Shown: positions 1 through 9,500, counted from the stretch's first letter. The stretch: 64,000 bases of DNA from Hyphomicrobium sp. 12-62-95 (GCA_002279935.1 NCCZ01000004.1:186001-250000); one strand, 5' to 3'. Program-made: numbers and translations. The notes: a model not told the origin generated them from the letters alone.

Positions 1-500
1 TCCGCCGTCCGCATATCGCGGAACTGCGCGACAAGAGCCAGGAAGACCCGCGCGAAACCTACGCCTCCGACCGCGGCCTGGCCTACGTCGGCCTCGAAGG
101 CGACATCGGCTGCATCGTCAACGGCGCCGGTCTCGCTATGGCCACGCTCGACATGATCAAACTGGCCGGCGGCGATCCCGCCAACTTCCTCGACATCGGC
201 GGCGGCGCCAGTCCCGAGCGCGTGACGAAGTCGTTCAAGGCCGTTCTTCGCGACAAAAACGTGAAGGCCATTCTCGTCAACGTCTTCGCCGGCATCAATC
301 GCTGCGACTGGGTTGCGAAGGGTGTGGTCGACGCGGTCAAGGAACTCGAGATCAAGATGCCGATCGTGGTCCGGCTCGCCGGCACGAACGTCGAAGAAGG
401 CCGCCGCATCATCGATACGAGCGGTCTCACGGTGATCAGTGCCGAATCGCTGGCGGATGCGGCGGCCAAGGCCGTCGCCGCCGCCAAGTCCGCGGCTTGA
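1..500 (+). CDS. mtkA: malate-CoA ligase (malate thiokinase) beta subunit, 5' truncated
   Basis: This is the C-terminal part of an ATP-grasp CoA ligase beta subunit (SucC/MtkA family). The reading frame is open from base 3 and the gene begins before the window. The visible segment contains the nucleotide-sensing stretch [16 protein letters not shown], the [15 protein letters not shown] loop and the [17 protein letters not shown] segment, all typical of succinyl-CoA synthetase-type beta subunits. The family makes an acyl-CoA from a dicarboxylate, ATP and CoA. Malate is preferred to succinate as substrate because ppc follows mtkB directly, as in serine-cycle operons, and no TCA-cycle gene is near. 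The stop lies 19 bases before the mtkB start, so the two are co-transcribed. The alternative is sucC itself. Confidence 0.85.
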   Translation, partial: RRPHIAELRDKSQEDPRETYASDRGLAYVGLEGDIGCIVNGAGLAMATLDMIKLAGGDPANFLDIGGGASPERVTKSFKAVLRDKNVKAILVNVFAGINRCDWVAKGVVDAVKELEIKMPIVVRLAGTNVEEGRRIIDTSGLTVISAESLADAAAKAVAAAKSAA

Positions 501-519
501 GGAAAGAGGAGTAGGTCTC

Positions 520-1416
520 ATGGCGATCTTCATCAACGAGAACACCTCGATCCTGATCCAGGGCTTCACCGGCCGCATCGGCACGTTCCACGCCCAGGAA
601 ATGATCGACTACGGCTCCAACGTCGTCGGCGGCGTCACGCCCGGCAAAGGTGGCTCCACCCACCTTGGCCGTCCCGTGTTCAACACCGTCAAAGGCGCGG
701 TGCAGGAAACCGGCGCGGAAGCCTCCATCGTGTTCGTCCCGCCGCCCTTCGCGGCCGACGCGATCATGGAAGCAGCCGACGCCGGCATCCGTTACTGCGT
801 CTGCATCACCGACGGCATTCCTGCGCAAGATATGATCCGCGTGAAGCGCTACATGCGCCGCTACAAAAAAGAGCAGCGCATGATCCTCACCGGCCCCAAC
901 TGCGCCGGCACCATCTCGCCCGGCAAAGCCATGCTCGGCATCATGCCCGGTCACATCTACATGCCGGGCCGCGTCGGCATCGTCGGCCGCTCCGGCACGC
1001 TGGGCTATGAAGCAGCAGCCCAGCTCAAGGAACTCGGCATCGGCGTCTCGACCTCGGTCGGCATTGGCGGCGACCCGATCAACGGTTCCTCGCATCGCGA
1101 CATCCTCGAGCACTTCGAGAACGATCCCGATACCGACGCCATCCTGATGATCGGCGAAATCGGCGGACCGCAGGAAGCCGAAGCCGGCATGTGGGCCAAA
1201 GAGAACATGAAGAAGCCGGTCGTCGCGTACATCGCCGGCCTGTCGGCGCCCAAGGGCCGCCGCATGGGCCATGCCGGTGCGATCGTCTCCGCCTTCGGTG
1301 AATCGGCTGCGGAAAAGGTCGAAATCCTGAAAGGCTGCGGCGTGTCCATCGCGCCGACGCCATCCGAAATGGGCGCCACCATCGCCAAGGTTCTGCAGGC
1401 TCGCAAAGCCGCTTAA
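520..1416 (+). CDS. mtkB: malate-CoA ligase alpha subunit
   Basis: The 298-residue product is full length for a SucD/MtkB alpha subunit. The N-terminal CoA-binding Rossmann part includes the QGFTGRIGTFHAQ segment (residues about 14-26). The phosphohistidine is His251 in MGHAGAIVSAFG, the residue phosphorylated during catalysis in this family. With MtkA it converts malate, ATP and CoA to malyl-CoA in the cytoplasm, the step before malyl-CoA lyase in the serine cycle. An in-frame start exists at 439 inside mtkA, but ATG 520 is chosen because AGGAAAGAGGAG lies just upstream and the protein then begins like its homologues (MAIFINENTS). It is followed by ppc in the same direction. A malyl-CoA lyase gene is not found next to it. 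Confidence 0.88.
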   Translation: MAIFINENTSILIQGFTGRIGTFHAQEMIDYGSNVVGGVTPGKGGSTHLGRPVFNTVKGAVQETGAEASIVFVPPPFAADAIMEAADAGIRYCVCITDGIPAQDMIRVKRYMRRYKKEQRMILTGPNCAGTISPGKAMLGIMPGHIYMPGRVGIVGRSGTLGYEAAAQLKELGIGVSTSVGIGGDPINGSSHRDILEHFENDPDTDAILMIGEIGGPQEAEAGMWAKENMKKPVVAYIAGLSAPKGRRMGHAGAIVSAFGESAAEKVEILKGCGVSIAPTPSEMGATIAKVLQARKAA

Positions 1417-1600
1417 TCTCACGTCGCTCGCGCGACATACGAGTTTGCCGTCCGCGTCCTCACCGATGCGGACGGCCAAGCAAGAATGAAGCAAGCATCC
1501 GGGCCGCGGGCCGTTCGAGATCTTGCCGGGTGTGGGTCAACGGCCCTACCCTCGGGTTCGAAAGCCTGATCTGGCCCGTCCCCTTCTGGAGGAATGCCGC

Positions 1601-4459
1601 GTGGATACCATTAATCCGCAGATCTCGGTTCTCGACGAATTCAAGCTGCGCGACGAATTGAAGACGATGCGGTCCCAGATTCCGGACGCGCCCGGCCTGA
1701 ACCCGATCGTCAACATCGGCTTCTATCTCTCGCGCAGCCTCGAGTCGGGCAAGATCAGCTTCGACGATTTGAAAGCGCTCGCCGGCCGCCTCATGGACCG
1801 CGCCTGCGTCCGCCGCGCCGAACGCCTGCGCGAGCAGATCGGCTACGTCGACAACCAGACGACCATCCGCGAATTCTCCACCTTCGTCGCCAAGACCGTC
1901 GGCAATGACCCCGACCAGGAAAAGGCCTTCGCGGCTTTCCAGGACCGCTGGGGCCGCGCCCGCAACGGCATCGTCTTCACCGCCCATCCGACCTTCGGCC
2001 TCTCCGAAGCGCTGAGCCGCCGCATGGTCGAAATCGCCTCCGGCGAAGTCCAGGGCGATCCGGTCATCGGCATGCCGCACCGGCCTGACAGTCCGATCAC
2101 CCTCGAATACGAACACAAGGCCGTGCAGGTCTGCATTCACAACCTGCGCGACGCCTTCGAAGAACTCTTGAACGGCTTTTACTCCGTCGCCGCCGCCGGC
2201 TTCGGCGAGCGCGCCTACAAATTCCGTCCCAAGATCGCAACCATTGCCTCGTGGGTCGGCTACGATCTCGACGGCCGCACGGATATCAAGTGGACTCACT
2301 CCTTCGTCCTAAAGCTCCAGGAAAAGGTGGCCGCTCTCCACGACATCCGCACCCGCTTCATCATCCTGAAGCACCGCCTGACCGACGACGTCGATGCGCA
2401 GCGCATCGCCCGTCAGATCGTCGCCAAGCTCGATCTCGCGATCGCCTCGGCCCAAAAACAGCTCGACAGCCTGAACAGCGCCATCAACGGCAAGAATAAG
2501 TTGTCGGAAGCCGCCAACATCATCACCGAGGCCGACGCGTACAATCTCACGTCGCCGGCACCCGTTCTGGCCCTCATCGATCAGCTGATCGACGCCGTCC
2601 CGCAGCCGCAGTCCAAGCGCGAACTGGCGGCATTAGCGAGCCTCTTCGATCAGACCGGTATGGGCACCTCGCATATTCATCTGCGCGTCAACGCCGTGCA
2701 GTTGAACAACGCCTTCCGCGCCTTCGTGCACGAACCCTGGACCCGCGATCTCACCGAACGCCAGGCGCTGGCCCGCATCGTGGAAATGATCCGCACCGCG
2801 GGCAAGGAGACGGTCAACTTCGAGACCCTCGATCTCGAAACCGCGACCGCCATTCGGCAGTTCGCGCTCGCCGCTCAGTTCCACAAGCATGTCGATCGCG
2901 AAACGCCCATCCGCTACCTCATCGCCGAGTGCGAAAGCCCGGCGACGATGTTGATCGCGCTTTTCTTCGCCAAACTCTTCGGCGTCGAGCACGTCGTTGA
3001 TATCTCGCCACTCTTCGAAACGCCGGCCGCCCTCGAAACCGGCGCCCGTCTCATCGAGCGCCTGCTTGAGGAAGAGGCCTACAAAGACTACGTGCGCGGC
3101 CGTAAGCGCATCTGCATCCAGACCGGCTTCTCCGACGCCGGCCGCTTCATCGGCCAGATCGCGGCGACGCTCTCCATCGAGCGCCTCCACCAGGGTCTCG
3201 CCGAAGTGCTCGACGCCGACGATCTCGGCGGTGCGGAATTGCTGATCTACTCCACCCACGGCGAATCCATGGGCCGCGGCACGCATCCCGGATCGATGGC
3301 CCGCCGCCTGCGCTACGTCTTCTCGCCTAACGCCCGCCGCCGCTTCGCCGACGCCGGCATCCCCTTGAAACATGAAACCAGCTGGCAGGGCGGCGACGGC
3401 TACCTGTTCTTTGCGACCAAACCGCTCGCCATGCGCGCACTCGCAACCGTCATCGAAGATGGCGAAACGCCCGAAGCCATCGAAGACGAGTTCTACGACG
3501 ACACCAACCTCGCGCTCGACTTCTTGCTTCGACTGCGCGCCTATCAGCAAGATCTGTTCGCCCATCCCGGTTATCGCGCCGTCCTCGGCGCCTTCGGTCC
3601 GAACATGCTGTTCAAGACCGGCTCCCGCCCGGTGAAGCGTCAGATGGAAGGCGCGTCCACTGCCGACCGCGGCGACCCCGCCCGCATGCGCGCCATTCCC
3701 AACAACGCCATCCTGCAGCAGTTCGGCTACATCGCGAACGTGGTCGCCGGCCTCGGCGCGGCCGTCGGTTCCGAGCGTGAGCGCTTCGTCGAAGTGGCCA
3801 AGTCCTCCGCCCGCCTGCGTCCTCTGATCGAGATGGTCGCGCGCGGCAAACAGCTCTCCAGCCTCAACGCCATGGGCGCCAACGCGACCGTGTTCGATCC
3901 GGGCTTCTGGGCCATGCGCGCCTCTTGGGGTCGCGAACCGCATCTCGCCGCTGCCTTCAAGAACCTCTCGTCATTCCTTCTGGAAGATGAACGCAACGCG
4001 TCAATCAACGGCCTCGTCCACGAACTGCGCCTCGACGCCATTGATCTGCATACATTGCTTGAAGATATCGGCATCGACGGGGGCAAAATTCCCGACGAGA
4101 ACCGCCTGGAACTGGACCTTCTCCAGGCTATCCGCTTGGCCCTCATCATGCGGGTCTTCATCCTGGCCGGTCAGCTTCCCCGGTTCACCACCCGCGATGT
4201 CAGCCACGCCCAGATCGTCGCTTCGGCATTGACACTCGAAGTTCCCGAGGTCATCAACGTCATGCGTCAGGCCTTCCCGAAACGTACCGGGATGGCTGAA
4301 GAGAAGAATGCCTTCCGGGAAACGGCAACCTATCTTCCCCAGGGCATCGACGACTACGGCCGCATCGAGACGGAAATTCTGGAGCCCATGGAGCAGGCCT
4401 ACGAGGCCATCCGCGAAATCGGCACCGGCATCTCCCACCACTTCGGTGCCTTCGGCTGA
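1601..4459 (+). CDS. ppc: phosphoenolpyruvate carboxylase
   Basis: The enzyme carboxylates PEP with bicarbonate to oxaloacetate, the CO2-fixing step of the serine cycle. The 952-residue protein keeps the catalytic-histidine motif TAHPT (His129), the VGYDLDGRTD segment and the late QQFGYIANV segment. Other family signatures are changed: the usual GYSDSxKDAG is GFSDAGRFIG near residue 507, the glycine-rich loop reads SMGRGTHPGSM near 556, and the chain ends in HHFGAFG and not in QNTG. GTG 1601 is preferred over an in-frame start at 1523 because TGGAGGA sits 8 bases before it. It follows mtkB by about 180 bases. A GC-rich hairpin follows the stop. Confidence 0.87.
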   Translation: MDTINPQISVLDEFKLRDELKTMRSQIPDAPGLNPIVNIGFYLSRSLESGKISFDDLKALAGRLMDRACVRRAERLREQIGYVDNQTTIREFSTFVAKTVGNDPDQEKAFAAFQDRWGRARNGIVFTAHPTFGLSEALSRRMVEIASGEVQGDPVIGMPHRPDSPITLEYEHKAVQVCIHNLRDAFEELLNGFYSVAAAGFGERAYKFRPKIATIASWVGYDLDGRTDIKWTHSFVLKLQEKVAALHDIRTRFIILKHRLTDDVDAQRIARQIVAKLDLAIASAQKQLDSLNSAINGKNKLSEAANIITEADAYNLTSPAPVLALIDQLIDAVPQPQSKRELAALASLFDQTGMGTSHIHLRVNAVQLNNAFRAFVHEPWTRDLTERQALARIVEMIRTAGKETVNFETLDLETATAIRQFALAAQFHKHVDRETPIRYLIAECESPATMLIALFFAKLFGVEHVVDISPLFETPAALETGARLIERLLEEEAYKDYVRGRKRICIQTGFSDAGRFIGQIAATLSIERLHQGLAEVLDADDLGGAELLIYSTHGESMGRGTHPGSMARRLRYVFSPNARRRFADAGIPLKHETSWQGGDGYLFFATKPLAMRALATVIEDGETPEAIEDEFYDDTNLALDFLLRLRAYQQDLFAHPGYRAVLGAFGPNMLFKTGSRPVKRQMEGASTADRGDPARMRAIPNNAILQQFGYIANVVAGLGAAVGSERERFVEVAKSSARLRPLIEMVARGKQLSSLNAMGANATVFDPGFWAMRASWGREPHLAAAFKNLSSFLLEDERNASINGLVHELRLDAIDLHTLLEDIGIDGGKIPDENRLELDLLQAIRLALIMRVFILAGQLPRFTTRDVSHAQIVASALTLEVPEVINVMRQAFPKRTGMAEEKNAFRETATYLPQGIDDYGRIETEILEPMEQAYEAIREIGTGISHHFGAFG

Positions 4460-4505
4460 CGCGATAAAGTTTCAGGGTTTCTGGGGAAGAGCGGCCGTCC
4501 GCTCG

Positions 4506-4524
4506 GGGGCGCCGTTGGCGCCCC
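4506..4524. terminator. hairpin between convergent ppc and TRAP genes
   Basis: GGGGCGCC and GGCGCCCC form a perfect 8-bp stem with a 3-base loop. It lies between the ppc stop and the end of the oppositely oriented dctM remnant, so it could end both transcripts. Only a short T tract follows, so intrinsic termination is plausible and not certain. Confidence 0.5.
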
Positions 4525-4542
4525 TTCGCATTTCCAAGCCGG

Positions 4543-5819
4543 CTACATCAATCCGAGCATCCGCGGCAACGTCAGCGACAGCGCCGGCCAATAGGTCACG
4601 AGCACCAGGAACGCCAGCATCGAGAGCAGCCACGGCAGAACCGCGCGCGACGTCTCTGTCAGCCCGAGCTTCGCCACGCCGCTCGTCACGTAGAGATTGA
4701 GCCCGACCGGCGGCGTGGATCAATCCCGAGCTTCGCCGCCACCGGAAACAGGATCGGCGCCAAGATCAGGATGATCGACGCCGGCTCCATGAACGTGCCG
4801 GCAATCAGCAGCAGAATGTTCACGACGATCAGAAACGTGATCCAGTTGAACCCTTGGCCCACAATCCAATCCGCTACCGTCTGCGGAATGTGCTCATGCG
4901 TCAGCAGGAACGAAAACAGCATCGCGTTGGTGATGATGTAGAGCAGCATCGCGCTCATGTTCGCCGCCGAGAGCAACACCTTCGGCACGTCGTTCCACCC
5001 GATGTCGCGATAGATGAACTTCGCGACGATGAAGGCATAGACCGCACTCAGTGCCGCCGCCTCGGTCGGCGTAACAAGCCCGCCGTATATTCCCCCCAGC
5101 ACAACCGCGATCAGCGCCAGCCCCCAGATGCAATCGACGAACGCATCGAACGCCTCGCCCCAGGTCGCCCGCGCCGCGCGCGGATAGCCTTCCTTCTTGG
5201 CAATCCACCACGTCACGGTGCCAAGCACGATCGCAAGCAGAATGCCGGGCACCACACCGGCCATGAAAAGATCATCCACCGCAGGTGCCGCCACCCGCTG
5301 CCCCTCAGGCCCGCGCGCGCTCATCCCCGCCGTGGCCAGCGCGTAGAGCACCATCACAATCGACGGCGGAATGAGGATGCCGAGCGTGCCCGACGATGCA
5401 ATCACGCCCGCCCCGAACCGCTTTGGATAGCCTTGCGCCGCCATCGCCGGAATGAGGATAGATCCAATCGCGATCACGGTCGCCGGCGACGAGCCCGACA
5501 CGGCGGCAAAAATCGCGCACGCGAGCACGGATGCAATGCCAAGCCCGCCCGGCCAATGCCCCGTCATCGAGGTCGCAAACCGGATCATCCGTTTCGCCAC
5601 CCCGCCATGCGTGAGAAACGCACCCGCCAGGATGAAGAACGGCACTGCCATGATCTCGAACTTTTCCATACCGGTGAAAAGCTTGAGCGCCACCGCATCG
5701 AGCGGCACGTCGGTAATGGCGAACAGTACCGTCAGCACCGTCAGCCCGAGCGCGATCGAAACCGGCGTCCCGGTCAACAGCAGCGCAATGAGCAATCCAA
5801 AGATGAGCAGCGCTGTCAT
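4543..5819 (-). pseudogene. dctM: TRAP transporter large permease (DctM), frameshifted by a deletion
   Basis: The first 369 or so codons encode a multi-spanning TRAP large permease, from MTALLIFGLLIALLLTG through the conserved GILIPPSIVMVLYA segment to PVAAKLGID. The frame then runs into RRRSGSIST and stops at 4686. Translating another frame from about 4716 down to a TAG at 4543 restores the family's C-terminus, starting TPPVGLNLYV and ending in LPRMLGLM. Between the halves the roughly 17 residues usually seen in DctM before TPPVGLNLYV are missing, which fits a deletion of about 50 bases at 4716-4720. It overlaps dctQ by 4 bases. The transporter is probably inactive unless this is an assembly error. 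Confidence 0.8.
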
Positions 5820-6436
5820 GTGCGCGCCTCATCGGTCATGACTTCGGACGCCGGATCGTGGTGCGGCAGGTCCCCGGTCTTGGCAAAATGCGCCGCGACT
5901 TGAAGGAAGCGAAAGCACATCAAGAAAGAGCCAAGCGGCAGGCACAGATAGACGAGCCACATCGGCGCCTCGAGCACGGCCGACACCTGCCCCGAATGAA
6001 ACAGATGTGCCACCAGCCGCGCCCCGAGCCACCCCACGAACGCCGTGAACCCCGCCCCGCAGAAAAGCCCGAACAGCACCATGCGCCGCCGCCACTCCGG
6101 CGACAGCCGGTTCACCAGAATATCAACGCCGACATGGATGCCTGTGCGCACGCCATAGGCCGCGCCAAACTTCGCCATCCAAACAAAGAGAAAAATGCAC
6201 AGCTCCTGCGCCCACGTCAGCCGGACGGACAGCAGCCAGAAATAGATCGCCCGCAGCGTCTCGGAGAGATCAGGATATCCCGCATCCCGAGCCCACACGA
6301 CCATCCCACCCAAATGCGACAGCGAATACCGGTGCACCACGGCGACGAAAATGACGAGTGTGGCAAGCCCCATCAGAAACGCGATGAGGTTTTCTTCCAG
6401 CCGGTCGAGCCAGCGCAGCCCCGGTCCCGATGTCAT
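5816..6436 (-). CDS. dctQ: TRAP transporter small permease (DctQ family)
   Basis: The 206-residue membrane protein has four hydrophobic segments: LIAFLMGLATLVIFVAVV near the N-terminus, one around ELCIFLFVWMAKFGAAYG, one around LFGLFCGAGFTAFVGWL and one around MWLVYLCLPLGSFLMCF. The arrangement and the GVRTGIHVGVD segment are typical of DctQ. In TRAP systems this subunit pairs with the large permease and a periplasmic binding protein for sodium- or proton-driven uptake of organic acids or related solutes. Its start overlaps the dctP stop and its end overlaps the dctM start by 4 bases each, so all three are one translationally coupled operon. The substrate cannot be predicted. Because dctM is broken, the complex may not work. 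Confidence 0.85.
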   Translation of the reverse strand: MTSGPGLRWLDRLEENLIAFLMGLATLVIFVAVVHRYSLSHLGGMVVWARDAGYPDLSETLRAIYFWLLSVRLTWAQELCIFLFVWMAKFGAAYGVRTGIHVGVDILVNRLSPEWRRRMVLFGLFCGAGFTAFVGWLGARLVAHLFHSGQVSAVLEAPMWLVYLCLPLGSFLMCFRFLQVAAHFAKTGDLPHHDPASEVMTDEART

Positions 6437-7446
6437 GGCGCCGGCCCCGCCAGTTCCGCTTCAATCCGTCGTACCAGATCGGCGCCAACCCGCTCCGCCA
6501 TCCGCGCGCGCACCGGCATCAGCGCAGCCTTCCAAGTCGCAAGCTCGTCAGGGGAGGGCGTATGAAAGGCAGTCTTGCCCGTCTTGAGCATCTCCGCCAT
6601 CGCCTCGTCGTTTTCCTTAGCGGCCTCCGCATTGGCATAAGGCGTCGCCTCCCGCACCGCTCGCTCGATGGCCGCGCGAATATCCGCCGGCAGCCCATTC
6701 CAGAAGTCGCGATTGACGATCAGCGCGTAGCCAAGAAACCCGTGGTTCGTCATCGTCGCGTACCGCTGCACCTCGAACATTTTCTGATTGTAGAAGTTGG
6801 CCGGTGGATTCTCCGTCCCGTCCACCACGCCCGACGACAGCGCTTGATACGCCTCAGAAAACGCCAGCACCTGCGGCAGCGCGCCGAGCGCCGTCATCTG
6901 ATCCTCGATCACGCGCGACGATTGAATGCGCACTTTGAGACCCAGAAGATCGTCCGGCTGCTTGAGTGGCGTGTTCGCCGACAAAATCTTGAAGCCGTTG
7001 TTCCAGTATCCAAGCCCGACGATTCCCTTCGCCTCAAGCTGACCCAGAATGTCCTTACCGATTGGGCCCTCGGTAATCCGCGCCAGCTCCGTTGTGTCGC
7101 GAAACAGAAACGGAATATCGAAAACCTCGAACGCTTTGATCCCCAGAGGTCCGAATTTGGACAGTGACGGCGCGAGCATCTCGACCGCGCCGAGCTGCAA
7201 CGCCTCCAGCTCCTCTTTGTCTTTATAGAGTTGCGAATTGGGATACAGCTCGATCCGAACGCGTCCGCCGGTGTACTGCTCAGCCAGCGCCTTGAAGCGC
7301 TCCGCACCCTTGCTCTTGTGCGCCTGCGGCGCCGCCACGTGACTGAACTTGATGACGATGGGGTCGCCCGCAGCCGGCGGCTCCGCTATTGCAGAGCCCG
7401 CCCAAACGACGGTCGCGATGAGGAGAAGAAAAGCGCGACGCATCAC
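6433..7446 (-). CDS. dctP: TRAP transporter periplasmic solute-binding protein (DctP family)
   Basis: The 337-residue protein begins with a signal peptide (RRAFLLLIATVVWAGSAIA, cleavage near residue 21) and continues as a DctP-type binding protein: IKFSHVAAPQ at the mature N-terminus, GGRVRIELYPNSQL, FEVFDIPFLFRD, the conserved hinge region LKVRIQSSRV and DGTENPPANFY. It would capture a carboxylate-like solute in the periplasm and deliver it to DctQM. It is the first gene of the dctP-dctQ-dctM operon, read away from prmB. The ligand is unknown; the hinge-region arginine (LKVRIQ) is the residue that usually contacts a substrate carboxylate in this family. Confidence 0.88.
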   Translation of the reverse strand: MMRRAFLLLIATVVWAGSAIAEPPAAGDPIVIKFSHVAAPQAHKSKGAERFKALAEQYTGGRVRIELYPNSQLYKDKEELEALQLGAVEMLAPSLSKFGPLGIKAFEVFDIPFLFRDTTELARITEGPIGKDILGQLEAKGIVGLGYWNNGFKILSANTPLKQPDDLLGLKVRIQSSRVIEDQMTALGALPQVLAFSEAYQALSSGVVDGTENPPANFYNQKMFEVQRYATMTNHGFLGYALIVNRDFWNGLPADIRAAIERAVREATPYANAEAAKENDEAMAEMLKTGKTAFHTPSPDELATWKAALMPVRARMAERVGADLVRRIEAELAGPAP

Positions 7447-7507
7447 GTCTGTCAGCTCAGGGGTTATGGCGCAGGCTGCCTCTATGGTGGGGCAAGCGCT
7501 GTCACTG

Positions 7508-7696
7508 TCAAGCGCGGCGCGCGTCCTGTTCGCGCATTCGCCGGCCTTCCTCCCAATCCTTCATGATTGCGCGCACGAACCGCAAGACGCGCTTGGTGCG
7601 CCGCGCGTCCTCCCGGGCGAGACACCAGCACCCGCAACAGAACCCCGGCCGCTTCGCCAACCATAGGGTCAATACGTAGTCATGGGCAGCACGCAT
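7508..7696 (-). CDS. small hypothetical protein, 62 residues
   Basis: This short ORF begins 16 bases after the prmB stop on the same strand and has CCGGAG six bases before its ATG. The product is basic and contains an unusual cysteine cluster (FCCGCWC, residues 19-25) followed by an Arg-rich helix ending in RAIMKDWEEGRRMRE. I do not recognise the family. The good ribosome-binding site and tight spacing argue for a real gene at the end of the prmB transcript; the short length argues for caution. Confidence 0.42.
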   Translation of the reverse strand: MRAAHDYVLTLWLAKRPGFCCGCWCLAREDARRTKRVLRFVRAIMKDWEEGRRMREQDARRA

Positions 7697-7712
7697 GGCG
7701 GGCTCCGGTTCG

Positions 7713-8654
7713 TCAGCGTTTGCGGCCGCGCCCTTCCGGCTGCTGGGCGGCCTGCAACTCAGCGGCGGTCAGCGCGAAGACCTCACCCGAGCTATCCTCC
7801 GTCTCGAGCCAGAGGAAGGGCAGCTGAGGAAACTCCTCCTCGAGGATATCGAGCCCCGTCCCCACTTCAACGACCAATACGCCGTCCCGTTCCAGATGCC
7901 GCGCGGCCTCCGCCAGAATGCGCCGCACCAGATCGAGACCGTCATCCCCGCCGGCATGCGCCATCACCGGCTCGGCTTGATACTCGGGCGGGAACGCAGC
8001 CACCGCCTCGGCCGAAACATAAGGTGGATTTGAAATGATGAGGTCGTACTTGCGCGAACCGAGCGCAGCAAAAAGATCCGACTGCTGCAGCGTCACCCGG
8101 TCTTCCAGACCGTAGTCAGCGACATTGCGCTGCGCCACTGCCAACGCGTCCGCCGAGAGATCAACCGCGTCGACAATGGCATTCGGATACGTCAGCGCCG
8201 CCAGAATTGCGAGACACCCCGACCCCGTACACAGATCGAGCACAGACGTCACCGCATCCGGATCCGGCACCACCGTCGCCAACTCGCCGTCGAGCAGTTC
8301 TCCGATGTACGATCGCGGCACGATCACACGCTCGTCCACATAGAAGTCGCGCCCCCGAATGTACGCCCGGTTCACGAGATACGGCGCCGGCTTGCGCGTC
8401 GAGACCCGCGCATCGATGAGACCGGCCACCCGCGCCCGCTCCCCCGCCGTCAGCCGGCAATCGAGCCACGGCTCCAACTCATCGATTGGCAGATCAAGCG
8501 CCGACAAAATCAGAAAAGCCGCCTCATCAAGCGCCGTGGACGTCCCATGCCCGAACACCAGCCCCGCCGCGCGAAAACGCGACACGCCATAGCGCAGCCA
8601 GTCGCGCACTGAGATCAGGTCGGCAAGGCGGGGATCGGCATCAACAGCAGGCAT
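7713..8654 (-). CDS. prmB: ribosomal protein L3 glutamine methyltransferase
   Basis: This is a 313-residue class I SAM-dependent N5-glutamine methyltransferase of the HemK/PrmB group. It has an N-terminal helical domain (about 1-100), the SAM-binding motif LDLCTGSGCLAI (139-150), the acidic VDAVDLSADAL strand and the signature NPPY (209-212) that binds the target glutamine. The N-terminal pattern with ISVRDWLRYGVSRF and GHGTSTALDEA is that of PrmB, which modifies L3, and not PrmC. It is probably transcribed alone or with the 62-residue ORF after it. The C-terminal ten or so residues are basic and not conserved. Confidence 0.88.
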   Translation of the reverse strand: MPAVDADPRLADLISVRDWLRYGVSRFRAAGLVFGHGTSTALDEAAFLILSALDLPIDELEPWLDCRLTAGERARVAGLIDARVSTRKPAPYLVNRAYIRGRDFYVDERVIVPRSYIGELLDGELATVVPDPDAVTSVLDLCTGSGCLAILAALTYPNAIVDAVDLSADALAVAQRNVADYGLEDRVTLQQSDLFAALGSRKYDLIISNPPYVSAEAVAAFPPEYQAEPVMAHAGGDDGLDLVRRILAEAARHLERDGVLVVEVGTGLDILEEEFPQLPFLWLETEDSSGEVFALTAAELQAAQQPEGRGRKR

Positions 8655-8751
8655 CGCGTGGCAAGCTCCTGGGATCGAACGGGCCGCACCCTAACGCGTC
8701 CCTCGCCCACCCAAAAGCCAGGATCGGCATGCCAACGGCCCGCGATCCGTC

Positions 8752-9483
8752 TTAACCTTTGAATTCCTCGATTTTCCCGAACGCTTCCCTCAAGGCAGCC
8801 GCCCACGATCCGGAAAGCTTCTTGAAGTATTCGTCGTCTTGGTAAATGCGGCTGTAACGGCGCACGTCCAGACTGTCGCGCTCATAGAGCAAGAGATCGA
8901 TCGGCATCCCGACCGAAAGATTTGAGCGCAGCGTCGAGTCGAACGACAGCAGCACGAGCTTAGCCGCCTCGCCCAGCCTCATCGTGGACTGCGCCACGCG
9001 ATCAAGAATAGGCTTGCCGTACTTGTGTTCGCCGATCTGCAGGAACGGCGCATCGTCAGACGCTTCGATGAAATTCCCTTCGGAATAAATTTGGAATATC
9101 CGCGGCGGCTCGGAGCCGATCTGCCCGCCCAGAATAAACGACGCATAAAACCCGCTGCGCGTCGCCTCCAGCGCTTCGCCATCGACACGGCGCACTTCGC
9201 GCACGGCATCGCCCACGAGCCGCGCCGCGCGATACATCGACGTCGCAGTCATGAGATTATGCTCGACGCCCGAGTCGTCCGCCAATTGTTCGTTCAAAAT
9301 GCTGATGACGGATTGGCTGATTCCCAGATTGCCCGCCGTCAGCAGCACGATCACGCGATCGCCCGGCCGGCGCCAGAAATGCAGCTTCCGGAATTGCGAG
9401 ATGTTGTCGACACCCGCATTCGTGCGCGTGTCGGCGGCAAAAACGATACCGCGGTCAAGTCGCAGGGCGACGCCGTAAGTCAT
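8752..9483 (-). CDS. Anbu, proteasome-type peptidase
   Basis: The 243-residue protein belongs to the Anbu (ancestral beta-subunit) branch of Ntn hydrolases. The mature-like N-terminus MTYGVALRLDRGIVFAADTRT carries Thr2 directly after the start Met, the nucleophile position in proteasome-fold enzymes, followed by the ADTRTNAG segment. The rest matches the fold: RVIVLLTAGNLG, a GGQIGSEPPRIFQIYSEGNF stretch and KLVLLSFDSTLRSNLSVG. Anbu assembles into open helical rings in other bacteria; its physiological substrate is not known. It is the last gene of a four-gene operon with a transglutaminase, an alpha-E protein and an ATP-grasp protein, the gene set known to accompany Anbu. Confidence 0.9.
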   Translation of the reverse strand: MTYGVALRLDRGIVFAADTRTNAGVDNISQFRKLHFWRRPGDRVIVLLTAGNLGISQSVISILNEQLADDSGVEHNLMTATSMYRAARLVGDAVREVRRVDGEALEATRSGFYASFILGGQIGSEPPRIFQIYSEGNFIEASDDAPFLQIGEHKYGKPILDRVAQSTMRLGEAAKLVLLSFDSTLRSNLSVGMPIDLLLYERDSLDVRRYSRIYQDDEYFKKLSGSWAAALREAFGKIEEFKG

Positions 9484-9500
9484 AAGGGGCCGGGCTCAAA

